Assembly (NCBI RefSeq): GCF_030547685.1
Contig: NZ_JAUOQM010000003.1
Location: 97,521 to 161,520, forward strand
DNA from: Gilvimarinus sp. 2_MG-2023
GTDB taxonomy: Bacteria > Pseudomonadota > Gammaproteobacteria > Pseudomonadales > Cellvibrionaceae
Reading direction: 5' to 3'
Length of the DNA: 64,000 nucleotides
Shown here: positions 9,516 through 18,738 of the stretch, piece by piece
How positions within the stretch are numbered: the stretch's first letter is position 1
Layout of the letters: the number at the start of each line of letters is the position of its first letter
Notes under the pieces: model-generated
Told to the model about the DNA's origin: nothing
Database searches by the model: none
The model's input: only the letters and a program-made list of their open reading frames with translations
Program-made: the position numbers and the translations under genes

Positions 9516-9666
9516 CCAGTGCCGTAAAAGCCTAGTGCTCGGTAGAGAAAAAGAACTGTTCTACTAGCACTAAGATTTAAATATTAATAATATTTATGGC
9601 GGAAGCTAAATCCTCAGTCGTCTAATAAAAAGCGGAGTAAATAACTTCGCATGGGAGAGAGTTGAA

Positions 9667-12600
9667 GTGACTATAAAGCCAAAAGCAATACTTCCTGTTT
9701 TATTGGGTTGTGCGCTATCTGCTCAAGCGGAGACTTCTCAATTGGGAACGACCGTTAACTTCAATATCTCTAGTGATAAAGCCGACATAACTCTCACCGA
9801 GTTTGCTCAGCAATCGAACCTAACGGTGATCGTTCCTTACGACAAAGTATTTACCATCGATACCCCCGCACTTGAAGGAAATTATTCCATTATAAATGCG
9901 GCAGTAACTTTGCTGGAAGAAACTGGTCTTCGCTTGGCGGTGAACCAAAATGGTCAGCTCACTATTAGAACGAATAACGATATTAAGAGGATTGACTCCA
10001 TGCTGCAGAAAAATAAACTATCCAGCGCCGTAATCATGGCTCTAAGTACGTTGGCGAGCGCGCAAAATATCGCGCAGGAAACGGAACTTGCCTATGAAGA
10101 AAATAAAGATGAAATGGTGATTGAAGAGGTCATCTCGATCGGTATTCGTGGCAGTTTATCAGCGGCCATAGATGTTAAACGTGATTCAGATCAAATCGTC
10201 GATGCGATCGTAGCGGAAGATATTGGTAAGCTGCCTGACAACAATATTGCTGAGGCGCTGCAAAGGGTAACCGGGGTCTCAATTAACCGTGACTTTGGTG
10301 TTGGCTCAGAGGTTTCCATTCGGGGGTTGCCGCAGAATAGGGTTGAGTTAAATGGCCGATCGACACTGGGTGATGGGCGAAATGGTGTGAATTTTCAGGA
10401 TTTTCCGGCGAGCTTTTTGTCGCGGGTTGAAGTAGTAAAGTCACCCACGCCGGAGATGATCGAGGGGGCTCTTGGGGGTACAGTTAATTTAAAAACGATA
10501 CGACCGGTAGATTTAACCGAACCAGTTGCAGCCATTTCCATTGACGCTGAGTATGCGGATAAAACCGATAACTGGGCACCAATATTAAGTGCATCCGTGG
10601 GTAATAACTGGGACTTGGGTGATGCGGGGACTTTTGGGGCCATGGCAATGCTGTCCTACCAGGACCGCGAGTTGCGTCGCGATCGATACGAAGTCAACCT
10701 CTTCGTTTACGATGATATAGATATGAACCTCGACGGCGAAGTCGATGCTACTGATAGCGCTCAGAATACACCCAGTGGACAGTATGTAGTACCTATGGGC
10801 CATAAGTACGAACCCTATATAGAAGAGCGCGAGCGTACTGCGTTTAATGTGTCTTTACAGTGGGAGCCGGCATCGGGCCAGGGTAATTTTTATCTGGATT
10901 TAAATGGTACTGAACGCGATGGGAACCAAGAAGCTTATTCAATTCTTCCATCGGAAGGCAATCCAGTGGCAACCAGTAGCTCTTTTGAAGATGATAAAGG
11001 GATGCTCAACAACTATCGTATTGAAGGCGTTGCTCTAATCCCTAAAACATGGAGTGAATTTCGGCAGACGGATACGACCTCGTCGGCACTCGGTGGCGAG
11101 TGGCACTTTACCGATAACATTAAGGTAAGTGGTGAGTACTCTTACGCTGAATCTAATACCTATCAACCTCGATCAGAATTTAATTTGCGTGGTGTAGACC
11201 CTGTCGCTGAAGCGGAAAATCCACAAGATACGAATGATTTTATAACCAGCTACTCTGTTATTAATGCCAATGACTCAATGCCCAGTGTAATTTTTGACGG
11301 TGGCAATCACATCAATAACAACAGTTTATTAGCTCTTCGGGAGTATAGAACCCGCGATTTATCCATCGACAACGAAGAAGAGGCATTTCGGCTAGACGCG
11401 CAGTACTCCGACATTGGTAAAGGTGATTGGCTTACCATCAAGGCCGGTTTCCGCACTACTGAACGCGATTATACGCGGCAAGAGGCTGAAGTAAGGTTAA
11501 CAAACATTTATCGGGATATGTTCGACAGTAATGGCGATCCAGGTATTATTTGGGTAAATGATATTGAAAGTCAGTTTCCGGGTAGCATAATCTCACCCAA
11601 TGTTTCGGCTGATGCGTTTGAGCATACGGGCTTTGCCGGCGCTAACGATTTGCGCGACTTTACCGTGTTTGATGCGGGAATCTTGAAAGATACTGAGCAA
11701 ACATTCTCTATTGTGCAGAGTCTTCTGGCTGGCAGTAACTACAATAGCCCGGATAATGGCAATGGTTATATTGATGCTTCCGGTAGTCGTGCTGACAATC
11801 TACAGGAAGTGACCGGTTCATACGCATTAATTAATGAACAAACCTCTGCGGCCTATTTACAATTCAATCTAGATTTTGAAAACGTCAAAATGGTCTTTGG
11901 TGGGCGTCAAGTAAATACCGAGCTAACCTCTACCGCCTATAACCAAGATGGCGATGCGTTAGTTTCAGAAACCAATAAGTACAATGACTTTCTGCCTAGC
12001 ATGAACATGAGTGTTTATATTTCTGAAGACACGATTCTTCGCTTTGCCGGGGCTAAGGTTATGCGTCGAGCAGATTTTGATTTATTGAGTCCAACCTATC
12101 AATTTAATTCAGACCGCCTGCTTGCGACCAAGGGTAATCCTCAGCTTGAACCCTTTAGAGCGACACAATTTGATATTTCTGCGGAGCATTATTTTGGTGA
12201 AGGAGATATGTTATCGGCGACAGTTTTCTTCAAAAATGTGGAGTCCTTCCTGAAGTCTGAACAGTTTTGCTCTTATCAGCCCGAGGTTGTTCAGCAGCAA
12301 AACCTGACTGTACCACTTAATGTGTGTATCAGACCTACGGCGGTAGGGGATTCATCGACTTATTTATTCACCGATGATCCAGCAGAGCTTGCCAGTTACG
12401 TTGAGCAGGGAAGAAACGGTATTTTAACCACCGTATCTACCAATGGGTCGAGCGGTACCATTGAAGGTGTAGAGTTGGGATATCAGCAATCGTTCGACTC
12501 GTTACCAGGTGTATGGTCCGGTCTGGGGCTTATTGCCAACTACACTTTCTCGAAAAGTGAAGATCCAGATGGTGTGCCACTAGAAGATATTTCAGAAAAC

Positions 12601-12951
12601 AGTGCAAACTTGCAGGTGTACTGGGAGAATGAAACGTTTGGAGTGCGTCTAGCTTACAGTTATCGCGACAAGTTCTTAGATAACAATCTGCATAAGCGTG
12701 TATCTCGTTTGGGGGATCAAGTGGCCTTTGGTACTGGGGCTGAAGATCCAACAGAGGGCAACGATTATCGAGATGGCTTGGAGCAAATTGATCTATCTGC
12801 CAGCTGGAATGTGAATGATGCTCTAACTCTGGTGGCGAATGTTAATAACCTGACCGGTGAAGCGAATTTCAACCAGGGTGCTACAGGTACGACTTGGCAA
12901 ATTCAGGAGTCAGGTCGCCGCATGTCATTGGGTGCACGCTACTCCTTCTAG
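9667..12951 (+). CDS. TonB-dependent receptor with STN domain
   Basis: A 1094-residue outer-membrane receptor starting at GTG behind GGGAGAGAG. Residues 1-22 form a signal peptide. An STN domain (about 35-105) follows; this domain talks to a FecR anti-sigma factor. A second signal-peptide-like stretch (MLQKNKLSSAVIMALSTLASA) begins at residue 112. The plug domain starts near 165 (DAIVAEDIGKLPDNNIAEAL), and a 22-strand barrel ends in RRMSLGARYSF with the C-terminal aromatic needed for insertion. The plug motif belongs to the TonB-Xanth-Caul group of carbohydrate receptors. Position between two lyases indicates uptake of alginate oligosaccharides. The FecR/ECF pair at 16.7-18.4 kb is the likely control partner. 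Confidence 0.92.
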   Translation: MTIKPKAILPVLLGCALSAQAETSQLGTTVNFNISSDKADITLTEFAQQSNLTVIVPYDKVFTIDTPALEGNYSIINAAVTLLEETGLRLAVNQNGQLTIRTNNDIKRIDSMLQKNKLSSAVIMALSTLASAQNIAQETELAYEENKDEMVIEEVISIGIRGSLSAAIDVKRDSDQIVDAIVAEDIGKLPDNNIAEALQRVTGVSINRDFGVGSEVSIRGLPQNRVELNGRSTLGDGRNGVNFQDFPASFLSRVEVVKSPTPEMIEGALGGTVNLKTIRPVDLTEPVAAISIDAEYADKTDNWAPILSASVGNNWDLGDAGTFGAMAMLSYQDRELRRDRYEVNLFVYDDIDMNLDGEVDATDSAQNTPSGQYVVPMGHKYEPYIEERERTAFNVSLQWEPASGQGNFYLDLNGTERDGNQEAYSILPSEGNPVATSSSFEDDKGMLNNYRIEGVALIPKTWSEFRQTDTTSSALGGEWHFTDNIKVSGEYSYAESNTYQPRSEFNLRGVDPVAEAENPQDTNDFITSYSVINANDSMPSVIFDGGNHINNNSLLALREYRTRDLSIDNEEEAFRLDAQYSDIGKGDWLTIKAGFRTTERDYTRQEAEVRLTNIYRDMFDSNGDPGIIWVNDIESQFPGSIISPNVSADAFEHTGFAGANDLRDFTVFDAGILKDTEQTFSIVQSLLAGSNYNSPDNGNGYIDASGSRADNLQEVTGSYALINEQTSAAYLQFNLDFENVKMVFGGRQVNTELTSTAYNQDGDALVSETNKYNDFLPSMNMSVYISEDTILRFAGAKVMRRADFDLLSPTYQFNSDRLLATKGNPQLEPFRATQFDISAEHYFGEGDMLSATVFFKNVESFLKSEQFCSYQPEVVQQQNLTVPLNVCIRPTAVGDSSTYLFTDDPAELASYVEQGRNGILTTVSTNGSSGTIEGVELGYQQSFDSLPGVWSGLGLIANYTFSKSEDPDGVPLEDISENSANLQVYWENETFGVRLAYSYRDKFLDNNLHKRVSRLGDQVAFGTGAEDPTEGNDYRDGLEQIDLSASWNVNDALTLVANVNNLTGEANFNQGATGTTWQIQESGRRMSLGARYSF

Positions 12952-12975
12952 GTTTTTAAGTTAGGCAACAATGCG

Positions 12976-13034
12976 GGCTCACCCACCAATTTAGGCATAG
13001 GCATTCGGTTTTGCCGAATGTCTGCGGGTGAGCC
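12976..13034 (+). terminator. Nested hairpin after the TonB receptor
   Basis: GGCTCACCC (12976-12984) pairs perfectly with GGGTGAGCC (13026-13034) and encloses an inner hairpin CATTCGG/CCGAATG (13002-13020). There is no clear T-run, so it could be a processing or stability element that keeps receptor mRNA levels above those of the downstream lyase rather than a strict terminator. Confidence 0.55.
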
Positions 13035-13079
13035 TTATTTCACCGGCCGTTTAGGCCCGCGATACTGCATGGTAGATGT

Positions 13080-15344
13080 ATGAGATTTAATAACATAACA
13101 AAAGTATTACGCACTTTAGTGTGCTTGGTGTTCAGTGTGCTATTGCTCACGGTGCACGCTTCTGCTGAAGATTATTTGGTGATGGATAAGGAGCAATATA
13201 CCTCGGCAGTTAAAAACCTTAAGCCGGGCGATACGATTGTATTAGCCAATGGGGTTTGGCATGATTTTGAAATAGTGTTTGAGGGAGTGGGTACAAAAGA
13301 CAAACCCATTACTTTAACGGCGCAAACAAAAGGGCAGGTTGTTATTTCGGGCAAATCTAACCTGCGTTTGGCCGGCGAGCACCTGCTGGTGTCGGGGTTA
13401 GTCTTTAAAGATGGATACTCCCCTACCACTTCGGTTATATCATTCCGTAAAAATATCGATGAAATAGCAAATAACTCCCGTGTTACAGAAATTGTTATAG
13501 ACCGATTTAATAAAGCATATCGCGGCGAGGCAGACTATTGGGTTGCGCTATACGGCAAGTTCAATCGATTTGACCATAGCCATCTGGAAGGTAAGGGTAC
13601 TAAAGGGGTGACCTTGGCGGTGAGGCTCGACACTGAGGCAAGTCGAGAAAATCACCATCGGGTGGATCATAATTACTTTGGTCCAAGGCCAGTGCTGGGA
13701 GCAAATGGCGGTGAGTCGCTTCGTATAGGCACCAGTCATTACTCAAGATCGCGTTCGGAGACGACGGTTGACCATAACTACTTTTACCGAACCGATGGCG
13801 AACACGAAATAATCTCCAACAAGTCGGGCGGTAATCGCTACCAAAACAATGTTTTCTTTGAAAGTAAGGGTACGCTAACGCTTAGGCACGGCCATGACAA
13901 CTTAGTAGAAAACAATGTATTTATTGGCAACGATATTATGCATACCGGTGGTATTCGAGTGATTAATGAACGTCAAGTGGTGCGTGGAAATTATCTTGAA
14001 AACCTTAAGGGTGAGCGTTTTCGAGGGGCTTTGGTAGTTATGAATGGTGTGCCCAACTCGCCATTGAATCGATACGATCAAGTGAAAGATGCAGTAATTA
14101 CCAACAATACGGTTATTAATGCCAGTCAAATAGTATTGGGAGGTGGTAGCGATGACGAATTAACAGCTATTGCGGAAGATACGATTTTTACCAACAATCT
14201 TATCTACAATAAGAGTGGTGAAGATATATTTACTATTTATGATGATATTTCGGGCATAGAGTTTAGTGACAATATTCTACACAAAGTGTCTAACCCAGAT
14301 ATTAAGAAAGGCTTTAAGGCGGAACAGGTTGTCTTGAAAAAATCTGACAATGGTCTGTTGTATCCTTTATCGAATGAACTTAAGAACGTCGGAGTTAGTG
14401 CGGACTTAAAACCAATTGATAAAAAATCAACCGGCGTGGCCTGGTATCCCAAACAAGAGAGGGGCGTTGAGTTTGGGGCGGGAAGCATTGTTAAGGTGAG
14501 TGCTGAACCAGGGGCATTGGAGCAAGCCGTAGAAAATGCATCGGCTGGTGATGTACTGGTGTTAGAGTCAGGTACATATTTTTTAACTAAGCTTGTGGTG
14601 ATTGATAAACCACTAACTCTGCAGGGTGCGGGGGAGGTAACAATTGCGTATGAGCGTTCATCTTTGTTTGAGGTGGCAGAGGGCGGAAGCTTGCATTTGA
14701 AAGGGCTAACTATTACTGGTGCCAAAGCTCAGGATTACAGAGGTAATTCAGTAATTCGAACCAGCCGTCAGTCAATGCTTAGCAATTACCGATTGTTGAT
14801 CGAAAGCTGTGAGGTGACGGACCTGAATGTAAATTTAAAATTCAATTTTATTCACGCCTCGCCAGGAACGCTCGCGGATAGTATTGAGATAATCAATTCA
14901 ACATTTAGTGATATCAGTGGTTCTGTTATGAGTCTGGAGTCTGATAAAGACCCGCACGGAAATTATGTGGCAGATTATATTACTGTTCAGGGCTCGGAGT
15001 TTACCAATATTGGTGGAACAATATTACAAATCTTCAGTGAGGCCGGTGAGAGTGTCTTTGGCCCGCATTTTCTGATGGAGGATTCTGTCCTTGATCGTGT
15101 CGGCATGGGTAAAGATAATCTGAGTGGTGCGTCATTAAGTCTGCATGGTGTACTTGCAACGGATATTCGTAACAATAAGCTTATCGATAGTGCGCGAATA
15201 AAAGTTAATCATATTAAGGGTGAACCTAAAACCAATATTATTGACAATATATTTCAGGCGACTGAAAGGCCTGTTGTGAATGAGTTGTTTTATGTCAATA
15301 AGACGCCCAGCGCACATTTAGAAGGCAATAAATTTGTAAATTAG
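13080..15344 (+). CDS. PL6 alginate lyase (chondroitinase-B family)
   Basis: A 754-residue secreted protein with a signal peptide (cleavage near HASA-EDY, residue 29). The N-terminal half is a PL6 parallel beta-helix, and the C-terminal half (from about 470) is a second beta-helix, as in the two-domain lyase AlyGC. The catalytic pair Lys248 (ISNKSGGN) and Arg269 (TLTLRHGH) has the same 21-residue spacing as Lys220/Arg241 in AlyGC. Acidic residues in DGEHEIISN would bind the calcium that neutralises the uronate carboxylate. It cleaves alginate by beta-elimination in the periplasm or at the surface. It follows the receptor gene and probably shares its control. Confidence 0.92.
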   Translation: MRFNNITKVLRTLVCLVFSVLLLTVHASAEDYLVMDKEQYTSAVKNLKPGDTIVLANGVWHDFEIVFEGVGTKDKPITLTAQTKGQVVISGKSNLRLAGEHLLVSGLVFKDGYSPTTSVISFRKNIDEIANNSRVTEIVIDRFNKAYRGEADYWVALYGKFNRFDHSHLEGKGTKGVTLAVRLDTEASRENHHRVDHNYFGPRPVLGANGGESLRIGTSHYSRSRSETTVDHNYFYRTDGEHEIISNKSGGNRYQNNVFFESKGTLTLRHGHDNLVENNVFIGNDIMHTGGIRVINERQVVRGNYLENLKGERFRGALVVMNGVPNSPLNRYDQVKDAVITNNTVINASQIVLGGGSDDELTAIAEDTIFTNNLIYNKSGEDIFTIYDDISGIEFSDNILHKVSNPDIKKGFKAEQVVLKKSDNGLLYPLSNELKNVGVSADLKPIDKKSTGVAWYPKQERGVEFGAGSIVKVSAEPGALEQAVENASAGDVLVLESGTYFLTKLVVIDKPLTLQGAGEVTIAYERSSLFEVAEGGSLHLKGLTITGAKAQDYRGNSVIRTSRQSMLSNYRLLIESCEVTDLNVNLKFNFIHASPGTLADSIEIINSTFSDISGSVMSLESDKDPHGNYVADYITVQGSEFTNIGGTILQIFSEAGESVFGPHFLMEDSVLDRVGMGKDNLSGASLSLHGVLATDIRNNKLIDSARIKVNHIKGEPKTNIIDNIFQATERPVVNELFYVNKTPSAHLEGNKFVN

Positions 15345-15706
15345 AGATATTGCTAGGAGTCTGATTACAGATAGGTATATATGCCTAAAAATTAACTGAA
15401 TGAATCAATAGTTTTGTCTTGCTCAGGTCATATTTTCTCTCAAAGGGCCTATCTTCACCTTATGTGGGATATTAAATTTCTCGCGTAAGGTGTTTTTTTG
15501 TCTAAGTATACCGTTCTGTATATACACACTGTGTGTACTTTTCCTATAAGATCTTATGAGTGTGGAAAACAGGTAATGGCTTAAATCTCTAAGTGCTGAT
15601 ATTTGTACGGTAGGCAATTGAATGGAAAATCGGTAGGCGGTGTGAATACATTCTAACTCAGTTTCTACGAGTTATTTTTACGTACTTTGACGTTGTGATG
15701 AATTAC
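15345..15706. other. Convergent gap with terminator and small palindrome
   Basis: A 360-bp gap between the convergent PL6 and GntR genes. It holds the terminator at 15456-15499 and a 15-bp palindrome TACACACTGTGTGTA at 15523-15537 that might bind a regulator. Nothing else is evident. Confidence 0.5.
15456..15499 (+). terminator. Terminator downstream of PL6 lyase
   Basis: CACCTTA (15456-15462) pairs with TAAGGTG (15486-15492), followed by seven T. The loop is long (23 bases), so the hairpin is modest, but the T-run and location fit the end of the lyase transcript. Confidence 0.6.
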
Positions 15707-16516
15707 TTAGAGTGGTGAGTGTAATGTAGAGGTGTCATCCACGATGATATCGGCTGGAATTCGATTGAGTGAATAGCGCTCACGACGTTCCCTTGCAAGC
15801 ATTAGCATCTGCTTCATGGCTCTTTCTTCGCTGGTATTGTGAAGAGCGTTTAGGATAAAAGAAAAGTGTTCACGAATATTTGCTCTGGACCCTTGAGGGT
15901 TTTTAAGCTGTAAGGCATTAAAGATCGTCTGGTGTTGTTGGATAAATACGGATCGTTCGTGTTTCATGATGGTTTTATATGTGGTGCGTATGTCGGTTGA
16001 ATGTTCACAGGCACGCATAAGATTGCGCACGATGTCGATAAGTGAACGGTTCAAGGTGGAGCTGACCAAAATAGTATGAAATTCGTTCTCAGCCTGACGC
16101 AGAGAGTCGATATCTTCTGCGTGAGTTGCGTGCATAAGTTTGATTGTACTTTGCAATTGATCAAGTTGTTCCTCAGAAATGGTCGACACCGCTAACGCGG
16201 ATACTTCCGACTCTACCAAGCTTCTGGTTTCAATCAATTCAAACGGGTTATGGTTATAATTGGTAGGTGAAGCGTAAGTGTCTGGGGGCAGTATATAGGC
16301 CCCTGATCCGTGCCGAACCTCAAGCTTTCCCATCACCTCAAGTGCAATAATAGCTTCGCGTACAGGCGCTCGGCTTACCTTGAACCGCTGTGCTAATTGG
16401 TTTTCTGTTGGCAGTCTACCGCCGGCCTTAAATTCCCCTACCGCTATAAGTTGTATAATCTTAGCTACAATTTTTTGATAAGTGCGTACAGCCGCTAGTT
16501 GATGCTGCTTGCTCAT
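15707..16516 (-). CDS. GntR-family regulator, FadR/FCD type
   Basis: A 269-residue regulator. Residues about 12-80 form the GntR winged helix (GRLPTENQLAQRFKVSRAPV then REAIIALEVMGKLEVRHGSG). Residues about 92-235 form the all-helical FCD ligand domain, with the metal-site histidines expected from ENEFHTILV and the REHFSFILNAL helix. FCD regulators near uronate pathways usually sense sugar acids, and members control alginate or hexuronate catabolism. It lies next to the alginate genes, so a repressor role lifted by an unsaturated uronate product is a sound inference. Start ATG has GGAGG upstream. Confidence 0.88.
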   Translation of the reverse strand: MSKQHQLAAVRTYQKIVAKIIQLIAVGEFKAGGRLPTENQLAQRFKVSRAPVREAIIALEVMGKLEVRHGSGAYILPPDTYASPTNYNHNPFELIETRSLVESEVSALAVSTISEEQLDQLQSTIKLMHATHAEDIDSLRQAENEFHTILVSSTLNRSLIDIVRNLMRACEHSTDIRTTYKTIMKHERSVFIQQHQTIFNALQLKNPQGSRANIREHFSFILNALHNTSEERAMKQMLMLARERRERYSLNRIPADIIVDDTSTLHSPL

Positions 16517-16613
16517 AGAGCCTCCTGGGTATTGATCAGTCGTCGTCGGGTGTATGATCCGAGTGTGTTGACGAAGTTCCCTATCAGATTGTACAGGGCG
16601 AACTTACCTGTTG

Positions 16614-16634
16614 GCGGCCTTTGAAAAAGGCCGC
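16614..16634. terminator. Stem-loop between FecR and GntR genes
   Basis: GCGGCCTTT (16614-16622) pairs with AAAGGCCGC (16626-16634) around a 3-base loop. On the minus strand it lies about 90 bp past the FecR stop and before the GntR start. No T-run follows the stem, so efficiency as a terminator is uncertain. Confidence 0.45.
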
Positions 16635-16723
16635 GCCTGCGTAAATTGTACGTATTGGCAGTCCCGTATTATGGGGCGATGGTGTGTGAGTGTTCTGTAT
16701 GAAAGCTAATGAGTGTGTTCTGG

Positions 16724-17818
16724 TTAGCCGTCATTGCTATCACTTGCTTTCCCGTCACCCTGCAAAGACAATTCGATGATGTTGGATTCAGTTTTATGAT
16801 GGTTAATTTTAAAGTTCTCATGCAAAGCATTCAGTAAACCTTCGACATCACCTGCTTTGTATAGTCCGGCAATACGCATATCCAAAATGGCAGCGTCCAT
16901 GACTTCGAATTCAGTGGGCGTATAGCGACTAAGCTCCTGTAAAGCTTCGCGCAAGGTTTCTCCACGAAACACTAGGTTGCCATCGCGCCAAGATAGTTTA
17001 TCTTTGATGGCGCTATTATCAATTGTTTCTACCTGTGCTATTCGGCTATCACGCACACTGAGTTTCTGCCCTTTGGTTAACTCGCGTACAGGCTCTAGCA
17101 CCAACTTTGATGGATCACCACGCAGGCTGTCTGGTTTGGCTGAGGGTTTAACTCTTACTCGCCCGTCGGTGACGATCACATCAAAATTTTTCTTATCTCT
17201 TAATAGCACATTAAAAGCCGTGCCAACTGCCTCGACAATTCTGCTACCGGTATCCACACGCAAGGGGCGTTGTTTGTCGTGTGCTACTTCTACGTGTAAT
17301 TCACCTTTGTGCAGTACTAAAAGTCGCTCTTGGTCACTGTAAGTAACGGCCACTTTAGTGTCTGTATTGAGTAACAATTTGGTGCCGTCGGGCAAATTAA
17401 CACTTGAGTGCACACCGATGCCCGTTTCATACAGTGTGTTTGAGGTCTCTGAGTTGACTTGCTTTTGTGATGCTGTTGATTCTTGGGTGTTGGGTAACAT
17501 CGGTGCCAGTAGATTAAAGGCAAGTGCCAGAGCTAGTATGGATGCGGCGGCAGCCCAAACGGTTCGACCTTTGCTGTGGCTAGGTTGTACTTCATTGGTT
17601 GGTGGGTCAAACAGCTCAGATAAAACTGAGAGCCTGTCCATACGATCCCACAGAGCTGCCATTTCTAAAAAGATCTCACGGTGTCTGGTGCTTTCGGACA
17701 GCCAGGCACGCAATTGTGCTGTCTCTTGCTGAGACAGCTCCCGGTCCAACCGTGCTACCCAGAGCGATGCGGTATCGTAAACCTGCTCTTCGGTTTGGAG
17801 TTGATATACATTACTCAT
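16724..17818 (-). CDS. FecR-type anti-sigma regulator
   Basis: A 364-residue inner-membrane regulator. Residues 1-60 are the cytoplasmic DUF4880 anti-sigma part (ASLWVARLDRELSQQETAQL). One transmembrane segment lies near 88-108 (AAASILALALAFNLLAP). The FecR domain spans about 125-230 (VNLPDGTKLLLNTDTKVAV, VGTAFNV), and the tail (about 280-350) resembles an STN-like or DUF4974 module. Family members hold an ECF sigma factor inactive until a loaded TonB receptor's STN domain signals through the periplasm. The start codon overlaps the sigma gene stop (ATGA), so translation is coupled. The receptor at 9.7-13 kb carries the matching STN domain. Confidence 0.92.
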   Translation of the reverse strand: MSNVYQLQTEEQVYDTASLWVARLDRELSQQETAQLRAWLSESTRHREIFLEMAALWDRMDRLSVLSELFDPPTNEVQPSHSKGRTVWAAAASILALALAFNLLAPMLPNTQESTASQKQVNSETSNTLYETGIGVHSSVNLPDGTKLLLNTDTKVAVTYSDQERLLVLHKGELHVEVAHDKQRPLRVDTGSRIVEAVGTAFNVLLRDKKNFDVIVTDGRVRVKPSAKPDSLRGDPSKLVLEPVRELTKGQKLSVRDSRIAQVETIDNSAIKDKLSWRDGNLVFRGETLREALQELSRYTPTEFEVMDAAILDMRIAGLYKAGDVEGLLNALHENFKINHHKTESNIIELSLQGDGKASDSNDG

Positions 17819-18393
17819 TGCGAAGCCTCTTGGCTCGTACTTGTGCCTTGTCGTTTGGTTGTCCCTGGCAAGTTCTGCTGCATATGCTTTTGGCAGCGTC
17901 GTAGGCCCGAAGCAATATGCTTTTCTACTGTGTTTTCACTAATATTCAATTGTTGTGCAATCTCTTTTTGGGTGTATCCATAAACCTTTTTAAGGACAAA
18001 AACCTTGCGACATTGCAAAGGTAAGTGCCGTACCGCCTCACAAAAATGTTCAAATTCTTGTTTGGCCGCGACCTGATCGTAAACCTGATCAAGCTTCTCA
18101 ATCGCTCTATCGAGATCCACACTGTCATCTTCGGTGCTAACCGCCAGTCGGGTTTCGGAGCGTTTGAGGTAATCCAGCGCTAAATTTCGTGCCGTTCGGT
18201 ACAAAAAAGAGCGCGGATGACTGATCTGCTCACTATTTTTGACAGTGCAAACCCTTACATAGGTCTCTTGTACGATGTCCTCAATCTCTTTTGGGGGCAC
18301 CATACCAGACACCGCACGAATTAAACCTTTGCGCACGGACATATAGATTGATTCCAAGCTTTCTTTTTTGGTCATTGTTATTATGGCACTCAA
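17815..18393 (-). CDS. ECF RNA polymerase sigma factor (FecI-like)
   Basis: A 192-residue ECF sigma factor. Region 2 lies near 20-85 (RAVSGMVPPKEIEDIVQETY and HPRSFLYRTARNLALDYLKR) and region 4 near 120-175 (LPLQCRKVFVLKKVYGYTQKEI with AQQLNISENTVEKHIASGLR). It lacks region 3, as expected. It overlaps fecR by four bases and precedes it in the transcript. Its likely target is the promoter of the alginate receptor or lyase genes, giving cell-surface signalling. The tail after residue 175 is short and polar. Confidence 0.92.
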   Translation of the reverse strand: MSAIITMTKKESLESIYMSVRKGLIRAVSGMVPPKEIEDIVQETYVRVCTVKNSEQISHPRSFLYRTARNLALDYLKRSETRLAVSTEDDSVDLDRAIEKLDQVYDQVAAKQEFEHFCEAVRHLPLQCRKVFVLKKVYGYTQKEIAQQLNISENTVEKHIASGLRRCQKHMQQNLPGTTKRQGTSTSQEASQ

Positions 18394-18738
18394 AATACAA
18401 CGGTAAAAATAGCTGGGACGTCTCTAAAGCCATCGCCCTCATGTATTAGACGAATTATGACCCCAAATCCGCCAATACTTTAAGCAGAAAGTGATTATTT
18501 GAGTCAAAGGCGAGCATTTAGGGCAAATACTAGAGAAGGGCAGCCCAGCCCAGCGGTGATGAGGGCTATGCAACTAGACTAAAGCGTGGCCCTCATGGTT
18601 CTGTCTGCCCATTACTGGGTGTAAATCGTTCTTATCCCGATGCTGCCCATCAACTATCATTTGATTGCTCTAATGATACCTCCAATACAGAAATAGGTGT
18701 AAGCTCGCGCACGATAGGGTGCTGTGTGGGTCAATCCA
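18394..18738. other. Gap between sigma factor and USP genes
   Basis: A 345-bp gap. It contains an inverted repeat ATGAGGGC (18559-18566) / GCCCTCAT (18589-18596), and the same GCCCTCATG word also occurs at 18435-18443. The hairpin may end the universal stress protein transcript, since that gene stops just right of it on the minus strand, but no T-run was seen. The sigma factor promoter must lie at the left side. Confidence 0.45.

Noticed and set aside
10395..10803. Minus-strand frames inside the TonB receptor
   Set aside because: Shadow frames of a well-supported gene with no domain content.
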